NCBI GenBank assembly: GCA_937895825.1
Contig: CALBKP010000127.1
Coordinates: forward strand, 1 to 6,987
Direction: 5' to 3'
Source: an uncultured Alistipes sp.
GTDB taxonomy: Bacteria; Bacteroidota; Bacteroidia; Bacteroidales; Rikenellaceae
Length of the DNA: 6,987 nucleotides
In this document: piece after piece, positions 1 to 4,802 of the stretch
Layout: each line of letters begins with the position of its first letter
Numbering within the stretch: position 1 is the stretch's first letter
Program-made: the position numbers and the translations under genes
The notes under the pieces: generated by a model
What the model saw: the letters and a program-made list of their open reading frames with translations, nothing else
Databases searched by the model: none
What the model was told of the DNA's origin: nothing

Positions 1-597
1 AGCCTCATCTACGGCCAAGCGACCGGCGGTATCGACGATCACGGTGTTGAGCGAGTGCTGACGTGCGTAGGCGATAGCGTTCTGTGCAATCTCCACGGGG
101 TTCATATTTCCTGCCTCGGTATAAACCTCTACACCAACCTGCTCGCCCAGAATCTTCAACTGGTCGATAGCCGCAGGACGATATACGTCACCCGCAACGA
201 GCAACACCTGACGACCCTTCTTCGACTTGATCATCGAGGCCAGCTTACCCGAGAAGGTGGTCTTACCCGAACCCTGCAAACCTGCGATAAGGATAACGGC
301 GGGCTGACCCTCCAGCTTGATGTCGGTAGCCGTGCCACCCATGAGTTGTGCCAACTCGTCACGCACGATCTTGGTCATCATCTGACCGGGCTTCACGGAC
401 TTTAATACGTCCTGACCCAGCGCCTTCTTCTTCACATCGTCGGTGAAGGTTTTGGCAACCTTGTAGTTTACGTCGGCATCGATCAATGCACGGCGAATCT
501 CCTTCAGGGTCTCGGCAACGTTGATCTCGGTGATGCGGCCCTCGCCTTTGAGTATTTTAAACGATCGTTCTAATTTGTCTGTTAGATTTTCAAACAT
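1..597 (-). CDS. ffh: Signal recognition particle GTPase Ffh, N-terminal part (runs off left edge)
   Basis: Ffh binds SRP RNA and the signal sequences of nascent membrane proteins, then docks with FtsY to deliver ribosomes to the Sec translocon. I translated the minus strand from the ATG at 597-595 and obtained 199 codons with no stop down to base 1. Residues 1-90 form the helical N domain, starting MFENLTDKLERSF and including TLKEIRRALIDADVNYKV, both typical of Ffh. The G domain follows: P-loop GLQGSGKTT at 106-114, DVYRPAA at 137-143, and the G3 motif DTAGR at 189-193. The remaining G-domain motifs and the methionine-rich M domain (about 250 residues in family members near 450 aa) lie outside the window. 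The ATG matches the usual family start. The gene diverges from the DUF4491-like gene and has its own TATCTTTG promoter element 38 bases upstream. FtsY shares the NG fold but has an acidic N-terminal extension that is absent here. Confidence 0.97.
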   Translation of the reverse strand, partial: MFENLTDKLERSFKILKGEGRITEINVAETLKEIRRALIDADVNYKVAKTFTDDVKKKALGQDVLKSVKPGQMMTKIVRDELAQLMGGTATDIKLEGQPAVILIAGLQGSGKTTFSGKLASMIKSKKGRQVLLVAGDVYRPAAIDQLKILGEQVGVEVYTEAGNMNPVEIAQNAIAYARQHSLNTVIVDTAGRLAVDEA

Positions 598-635
598 AGT
601 ATCTTATTTTTTATTATTTCGTGCGAAAAATCACG

Positions 636-643
636 CAAAGATA
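636..643 (-). promoter_or_regulatory. Bacteroidota -7 promoter element for ffh
   Basis: Read on the minus strand this is TATCTTTG, an exact match to the Bacteroidota primary-sigma -7 consensus TAnnTTTG. Transcription would begin roughly 5 bases downstream (near base 630), giving a leader of about 33 bases before the ffh ATG. No clear TTTG -33 element sits at the expected 19-21 base spacing. Confidence 0.6.
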
Positions 644-741
644 TAAAATCTTTGTAAAAGAGCCTACACGGGTTGTAAATTTGTGCCGAAAAAGGTTGAA
701 AACTATCAAAAATGTGAGGTCAGCGGTGGCGCAGAAATTGC

Positions 742-749
742 TATCTTTG
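742..749 (+). promoter_or_regulatory. Bacteroidota -7 promoter element for the DUF4491-like gene
   Basis: This is TATCTTTG, again an exact TAnnTTTG match, 26 bases before the ATG at 776. The predicted transcript start is near 754. A convincing -33 TTTG is not visible. The leader (AAAAACGGAAAATT) is A-rich with no clear Shine-Dalgarno, as is common in this phylum. Confidence 0.6.
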
Positions 750-775
750 CTGACGAAATCTAAAAACGGAAAATT

Positions 776-1057
776 ATGTACTTCACAGGACTTATAATTG
801 GCGTCGCCACATTCTTCATCATCGGCTTGTTTCATCCGCTCGTAATCAAGGGCGAATACTACTTCGGCACGGGCATCTGGTGGGTGTTTGCGCTGATGGG
901 CGTGGTGGCCGTGGCGGCATCGCTGATGGTTGAGGATGTGCTGTGGTCCACGCTGCTCGCCGTATGGGGCGCATCGTCATTCTGGTCAATCGGCGAACTC
1001 TTTGAGCAGAAAAAACGTGTAGAACGTGGCTGGTTCCCCAAGCGAGAGAAAAAGTAA
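776..1057 (+). CDS. Small three-helix membrane protein, DUF4491-like
   Basis: This encodes a 93-residue protein of unknown function that resembles the DUF4491 family of small Bacteroidota/Firmicutes membrane proteins. Three hydrophobic segments are visible: about residues 4-24 (containing GLIIGVATFFIIGLFHP), 33-52 (IWWVFALMGVVAVAASLMV) and 55-73 (VLWSTLLAVWGASSFWSIG). A conserved-looking charged tail follows, ELFEQKKRVERGWFPK at 74-89. The HP at 20-21, the EYYFG loop at 27-31 and the RVERGWFP tail are what I recognise as family features. The length is typical and the protein looks complete. The ATG at 776 is preferred because it places the first helix at the N-terminus and lies at a normal distance from the promoter element. 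The gene appears monocistronic, with a terminator-like hairpin starting 3 bases after the stop. The family assignment is from memory; no function is known to me. Confidence 0.85.
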   Translation: MYFTGLIIGVATFFIIGLFHPLVIKGEYYFGTGIWWVFALMGVVAVAASLMVEDVLWSTLLAVWGASSFWSIGELFEQKKRVERGWFPKREKK

Positions 1058-1059
1058 AA

Positions 1060-1091
1060 GGGGCTGTCCAACAAGAACGTTGAATAGCCCC
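1060..1091 (+). terminator. Terminator-like hairpin after the DUF4491-like gene
   Basis: Arms GGGGCTGTCCAAC (1060-1072) and GTTGAATAGCCCC (1079-1091) enclose a 6-base loop. They form 11 Watson-Crick pairs, one G-U pair and one mismatch. An A-run precedes the stem, and a modest T-containing stretch (aattctttc) follows rather than a clean T-run. It begins 3 bases after the stop at 1057, so it probably ends that transcript. Part of its left arm (1065-1075) can also pair with CTTGTTAGACA at 1206-1216, tying it to the repeat downstream. Confidence 0.6.
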
Positions 1092-1101
1092 AATTCTTTC
1101 G

Positions 1102-1221
1102 GAACGTGTATCACAAGAGGGATTTCAAGGCCTGCGAAGCCCGAGAAACCGCAGTTTACTGAGGCGTAAATGAGGATTCGAGGGTAAGCGTAACGCAGAA
1201 ATCACCTTGTTAGACACGTTC
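1102..1221. repeat. Long imperfect inverted repeat (about 120 bp) in the intergenic region
   Basis: The outer arm GAACGTGT (1102-1109) is matched by ACACGTTC (1214-1221). Inside it, ACAA (1113-1116) matches TTGT (1207-1210), GATTTC (1121-1126) matches GAAATC (1198-1203), and CTGCG (1132-1136) matches CGCAG (1194-1198), the last sharing base 1198 with the previous pair. Spacings between the blocks are almost equal on the two sides (3 and 3, then 4 and 3), so this is one long interrupted hairpin and not chance words. There is no open frame of note inside. It may be a non-autonomous interspersed repeat or a structured RNA; the sequence alone does not decide. Confidence 0.6.
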
Positions 1222-1226
1222 TTTTT

Positions 1227-1274
1227 GTTTTATATGGCATAGCCAAACTTGTTTGGTTTGATGCGATATAAAAC
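1227..1274. repeat. Hairpin-forming inverted repeat, 48 bp
   Basis: GTTTTATAT (1227-1235) pairs with ATATAAAAC (1266-1274). GCAT (1237-1240) pairs with ATGC (1261-1264) across one G-G mismatch. CAAAC (1244-1248) pairs with GTTTG (1251-1255) around a 2-base loop. The nesting is clear. Neither flank has the downstream T-run expected of a terminator on either strand, so a terminator role is not supported. Confidence 0.6.
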
Positions 1275-1334
1275 ACAAAGTGACAATTTATCGTCTTTTG
1301 CGAGCATAGGCTTGTATAACCCCGCGGTAGCGTA

Positions 1335-1387
1335 ACGGAAAGGCGTCAAGCGAAACAGACTTTTAAGTCTGTGAGTAGCCAATCCGT
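1335..1387. repeat. Nested stem structure with perfect 8-bp core hairpin
   Basis: The core is ACAGACTT (1355-1362) with AAGTCTGT (1365-1372), a perfect 8-bp stem. It is enclosed by GGC (1342-1344) with GCC (1378-1380) and by ACGGA (1335-1339) with TCCGT (1383-1387); the last two are separated by a symmetric AA/AA internal loop. The core superficially resembles a tRNA anticodon arm, but there is no acceptor stem or T-loop. It is best described as a structured intergenic repeat of unknown role. Confidence 0.5.
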
Positions 1388-1488
1388 CAACTCCCTTTGA
1401 TCTTGATATTCCCTCCCCTTGCTTCAAAAGAATATTAAATATTTTTATTACCAGCCACTCCTTTTGTTAATAATTCACAAGCGTTCAT

Positions 1489-1502
1489 CTTTATTAATAA
1501 AG
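1489..1502. promoter_or_regulatory. 14-bp perfect palindrome, possible operator
   Basis: CTTTATTAATAAAG is identical to its reverse complement. It overlaps the possible -33 element at 1490-1493 and ends 11 bases before the possible -7 element at 1514. That is a place where a dimeric regulator could act. In such AT-rich DNA a chance palindrome is possible, so the operator role is inference. Confidence 0.3.
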
Positions 1503-1521
1503 TAATAAATAACTATATTTC
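1490..1521 (+). promoter_or_regulatory. Possible promoter for the susC-susD operon
   Basis: TTTA (1490-1493), then exactly 20 bases, then TATATTTC (1514-1521) resembles the Bacteroidota pattern TTTG-N19-21-TAnnTTTG with one mismatch in each box. Transcription would begin near 1526. It is the best match I see before the operon, but it is weak, and many Sus operons use activator- or ECF-sigma-dependent promoters. Confidence 0.3.
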
Positions 1522-1566
1522 CCGCAATCTGTCATATTTTAGCAACAAAATAACAAACATCGTTAT

Positions 1567-1605
1567 GGTGCGTCTGTTACCATCGACGGTACAGATCAGG
1601 GCGTA
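1567..1605 (+). pseudogene. Remnant susC coding sequence in frame upstream of the first available start
   Basis: Read in the same frame as the downstream receptor, these 13 codons give GASVTIDGTDQGV. This is the normal continuation of the N-terminal CarboxypepD_reg-like domain of SusC proteins (usual form xxGASVxxxGTxxGxxTDxDGxYSI). Going upstream, the frame then reads low-complexity residues (QQNNKHRY) and meets TAG at 1540-1542. There is no ATG, GTG or TTG in frame between that stop and 1606, so these codons are probably untranslated. The out-of-frame ATG at 1565 gives only 13 codons. Confidence 0.75.
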
Positions 1606-4600
1606 ATGACCGACATTGATGGTAAGTACTCTATCGATGCTGCGTCAACCGACGTTCTTACCTTCTCGTACATTGGCTACCAGTCACAGTCAATTGCAGT
1701 AGGTTCTCGCACCACTATCGACGTTCAGCTTGCCGAGGATACTCAGGCATTGGACGAGGTAGTCGTAACGGGTTATGCTACTCAGGCTAAGAAGGACATT
1801 ACCGGTTCAGTAGCCGTTGTGTCTCGCGACGCTATCGCTGAGCAGCCCGTATCATCATTCGCTGAGGCATTGCAGGGTCGTGCAGCTGGTGTAACCATCA
1901 CCAACGCCGGAGGTCCTGCCGGTGATTCTCAGATCCGTATCCGTGGTGTCGGCTCTGTTAACGGTTCTGACCCCTTGATCATCGTTGACGGTGTACAGGG
2001 TGTGAACATTTCATCAGTTAACCCCAACGACATCGAGACCATGCAGGTATTGAAGGACGCCGCAGCAACCGCTATCTACGGTGCCCGTGCAGCAAACGGT
2101 GTGATCATCGTTACTACCAAGCAGGGTACTAAGGACGCTAAGGTACGTGTATCTTACAACGGTTACATCTCACTCGGTCAGATGGCTAACGACGGTTACA
2201 ACACCTTGGGTGCTTGGGATTACATGTTGGCTGAGCAGTTCTCTCAGGAGAACTTGGTTAAGTACCGTGGTGCTGACATCAACACCGTAGGTCACGACCA
2301 GTTCGGTTCTATCAAGGACGGCGACTTGCAGATGCCTTATATGATCTATCCTGCAGGTTTGTCAAAGGACGAGGCTATGGCAAAGTGGGGTTCATACGAG
2401 GGTATCGTTGATGCATATAAGGACAACGGTGCTGACTCTTACTCACTGTCTGCTTACTACTACATCAAGGAGATCCTTGGTGGTTCAGAGGAGGAGGCAC
2501 GTGCCGGTACCCAGTGGTTCGACATGGTAACTCAGACCGCTCTTACTCACAACCACGAGCTCTCACTCCAGGGTGGTAGCAACGCTGGTATGTACTCAAT
2601 CTCATTCGGTTACCTGGATCGTGAGGGTACTATCAAGGAGTCTGGTTTCGAGCGCTACTCACTCCGCGCTAACTCTACTTTCAACGCTGGTAAGCACGTA
2701 GTATTCGGTTTGAACATGAATACTTCTATCCAGAAGCGTGTAGGTGAGATGGGTGGTCAGGGTGATGACTCTACTTTCGGTCGTACCTATACTATGAACA
2801 TGTGGGTTCCCGCTTACAACGTAGGTGGTGACAAGGCAGGTTCACGTGGTAATGGTGGTCGTGCTCAGTCAGCTTTGGCATCTATCGAGAACGCACGTGG
2901 CGACTGGAGTCGTAACTTCCGTATGCAGGCTGCTGCTTTCATGGAGATTAAGGATCCTTGGATCAAGGGCCTCTCTTTGAAGACTCAGTTCGCTGCTTCT
3001 TTGAACGGCGCGTGGAGCGCTACTTTCGGTGAGAAGACTATCGCTTGGAATAAGGAGGGTACTAACTATACTTCTTTCTCTGAGTCTGGTTCATGGTCTT
3101 TCAACTGGCAGTGGACTAACACAGCTTCTTACAAGACTACTATTGCTGAGGATCACGACTTGACCGTTATGATCGGTACTGAGGCGTTGAAGAACGGTTT
3201 CGGCCGCAACATCTCTGCTGCTCGTAACAACTACATCTTCCCCAACGATCCTAACACTTGGGTAATTGACAATGGTGACTCTGCAACTCAGACCAACTCA
3301 GGTGGTCAGGGTGGTATCAACACTATGTTCGGTATGTTCGCTCGTGCTGACTACTCTTACAAGGGTAAGTACTTGGTAACTGCTACATTCCGTCGCGATG
3401 CTTCTTCTCGTTTCTCTCAGAGCAACCGTTGGGGTAACTTCCCCTCAGTTTCACTCGGTTGGCGTATCTCTGACGAGTCATTCCTCGCTTCTGCTCACGA
3501 CAACTGGTTGGATGACTTGAAGATCCGTGCTGGTTATGGTACTACTGGTAACTCTAATATCGGTAACTACAACTTTGCTAACCAGTTTAACAACTCAACT
3601 CAGTTCCTCTACAACGTATCAGGTGGTAACTCAGGTGCTGCTGTAGGTTTCGCTTCATCTTACATTGGCGATACCGGTGCTAAGTGGGAGACTGTTGAGA
3701 TGTTGAACGCAGGTATCGACTTGACCGCTTTCCGCAACCGTTTGACTGCAAACGTTGACTTCTATGTAAAGAAGACTTCTGACATGTTGGTTCCCGCATC
3801 TTGGACTATCCTCGCTGGTACCGCTTCTAAGCCCAACGTAAACATGGGTGATATGAAGAACACCGGTCTTGATTTCCAGATTGGTTGGCGTGACAAGGTA
3901 GGCAACTTCTCTTACAACATCTCTGCTAACGCTTCTTGGTACAAGAATGAGGTTGTCAAGTTGGGTTCTGGTGACCTTTACACTTCTACTCGTATCAACA
4001 ACATGGCTATTACTACTGAGGGTCAGCCTATCGGTATGTTCTACGGTTACACAACTGACGGTATCTACACCTCTGTTGACGACGTAATCAACTACGGCGT
4101 TGTACCTTACGGTGTTGGTGAGGAGACTTGGCAGAAGGACGCTATCAACCAGGTAGGTCACTTCCGCTTCAAGGATATGAATGGTGATGGTAAGATCACT
4201 GCTGACGACCGCTCTATCATTGGTAATCCTCACCCCGATGTAACAGGTGGTGTTAACATTGGTTTGGGTTACAAGAACTGGGATTTGAGCACTTACCTGT
4301 ACTACTCAATCGGTAACGATTTGTATGCACACTATCGTCTGTACACAGACTGGGGTCAGTTGGCTAACGTATTTACTTACGAGCGCGTTGAGAACGGTTG
4401 GCATCCTGAGAAGAATCCTAACGGTACTCTGCCCATGTTCGTTCGTGGTGATACTCACGCTGAGACCAACGAGTCACACACCAACTACATCCAGGACGGT
4501 TCTTACCTCCGTATGCAGACTTTGACTTTGGGTTACACTCTGCCTAAGAAGTGGTTGAACAAGATCAAGATGTCTCGTATCCGCTTCTACGCACAGCTTT

Positions 4601-4737
4601 CTAACGTATTTACCATCACCGGTTACGAGGGCTTGGATCCTGAGGTTTACCAGGGTTCTGACCGCTCACGTGGTATCGACTATGGTTCATACGGTATGCC
4701 TCGTCAGTACTTGTTCGGTGTTAACATCGACTTCTAA
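1606..4737 (+). CDS. SusC/RagA-family TonB-dependent outer-membrane receptor, 5'-truncated
   Basis: This is the outer-membrane barrel of a SusCD importer, which moves a SusD-captured ligand (usually an oligosaccharide or peptide) into the periplasm using TonB-ExbBD energy. The 1043-residue frame starts MTDIDGKYSI, which is already inside the CarboxypepD_reg-like domain (to about residue 43). It continues with the SusC signature LDEVVVTGY at 49-57 and the plug domain: QIRIRGVGS at 109-117, PLIIVDGV at 123-130, and LKDAAATAIYGARAANG at 149-165. The barrel runs from about residue 250 to the C-terminus. DMNGDGKITADD at 857-868 is a calcium-loop-like segment, and the chain ends in NIDF with a terminal aromatic as expected for BAM substrates. 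The signal peptide and the first part of the N-terminal domain are missing, so as written the product should not be exported. It may be a broken or silent copy, a recombination junction, or an assembly fault. Codon use is extremely biased (AAG, GAG and CAG nearly exclusive), and no internal frameshift is seen. susD follows after 65 bases. Confidence 0.93.
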   Translation: MTDIDGKYSIDAASTDVLTFSYIGYQSQSIAVGSRTTIDVQLAEDTQALDEVVVTGYATQAKKDITGSVAVVSRDAIAEQPVSSFAEALQGRAAGVTITNAGGPAGDSQIRIRGVGSVNGSDPLIIVDGVQGVNISSVNPNDIETMQVLKDAAATAIYGARAANGVIIVTTKQGTKDAKVRVSYNGYISLGQMANDGYNTLGAWDYMLAEQFSQENLVKYRGADINTVGHDQFGSIKDGDLQMPYMIYPAGLSKDEAMAKWGSYEGIVDAYKDNGADSYSLSAYYYIKEILGGSEEEARAGTQWFDMVTQTALTHNHELSLQGGSNAGMYSISFGYLDREGTIKESGFERYSLRANSTFNAGKHVVFGLNMNTSIQKRVGEMGGQGDDSTFGRTYTMNMWVPAYNVGGDKAGSRGNGGRAQSALASIENARGDWSRNFRMQAAAFMEIKDPWIKGLSLKTQFAASLNGAWSATFGEKTIAWNKEGTNYTSFSESGSWSFNWQWTNTASYKTTIAEDHDLTVMIGTEALKNGFGRNISAARNNYIFPNDPNTWVIDNGDSATQTNSGGQGGINTMFGMFARADYSYKGKYLVTATFRRDASSRFSQSNRWGNFPSVSLGWRISDESFLASAHDNWLDDLKIRAGYGTTGNSNIGNYNFANQFNNSTQFLYNVSGGNSGAAVGFASSYIGDTGAKWETVEMLNAGIDLTAFRNRLTANVDFYVKKTSDMLVPASWTILAGTASKPNVNMGDMKNTGLDFQIGWRDKVGNFSYNISANASWYKNEVVKLGSGDLYTSTRINNMAITTEGQPIGMFYGYTTDGIYTSVDDVINYGVVPYGVGEETWQKDAINQVGHFRFKDMNGDGKITADDRSIIGNPHPDVTGGVNIGLGYKNWDLSTYLYYSIGNDLYAHYRLYTDWGQLANVFTYERVENGWHPEKNPNGTLPMFVRGDTHAETNESHTNYIQDGSYLRMQTLTLGYTLPKKWLNKIKMSRIRFYAQLSNVFTITGYEGLDPEVYQGSDRSRGIDYGSYGMPRQYLFGVNIDF

Positions 4738-4802
4738 TCGAAAGATAGAATCGATAAACGCTTAACAGTATAGAGTTTAAAACTATAAAAACGATTATTA
4801 AT

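Larger units (their letters stand above)
1388..1566. other. AT-rich noncoding leader upstream of the susC frame
   Basis: This stretch has no credible open frame and becomes strongly AT-rich after about 1425. It holds a 14-bp perfect palindrome (1489-1502) and a weak promoter match (1490-1521). It would normally be the promoter and untranslated leader of a susC operon. It ends abruptly where recognisable susC coding sequence starts at 1567, with no signal-peptide coding sequence in between. Confidence 0.6.

Noticed and set aside
55..405. Plus-strand open frame of 116 codons opposite ffh
   Set aside because: It is the antisense of clear ffh coding sequence (P-loop and DVYRPAA regions), and its translation resembles no protein family I know.
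614..835. Minus-strand open frame across the ffh/DUF4491 promoter region
   Set aside because: It overlaps both promoter elements and the start of the DUF4491-like gene, and its product has no recognisable features.
859..1074. Minus-strand open frame opposite the DUF4491-like gene
   Set aside because: It lies antisense to a well-supported membrane protein gene and gives low-complexity Ser/Thr-rich translation.
1318..1395. tRNA gene (the core hairpin contains CTTTTAA, like a Lys anticodon loop)
   Set aside because: The anticodon-like loop has the wrong size, and there is no acceptor stem, D-loop or T-loop with GTTCGAnTC.
1230..1427. Minus-strand open frame of 65 codons in the intergenic region
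   Set aside because: It begins with TTG, spans two hairpin elements and shows no domain. Its openness is probably a by-product of the repeats. If the repeat family is multicopy, similar spurious proteins may be annotated elsewhere.
3655..4233. 192-codon minus-strand open frame inside susC
   Set aside because: It is an antisense shadow created by the narrow codon set of susC, which avoids codons that read as stops on the other strand. It has no promoter, start context or family features.
4325..4525. Plus-strand 66-codon frame inside susC
   Set aside because: It is a different-frame shadow of conserved barrel-coding sequence.
4740..4802. Weak dyad TATAG...CTATA between susC and susD as a terminator or attenuator
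   Set aside because: The stem is short and AT-only with no T-run, and the gene pair is of a type normally cotranscribed.
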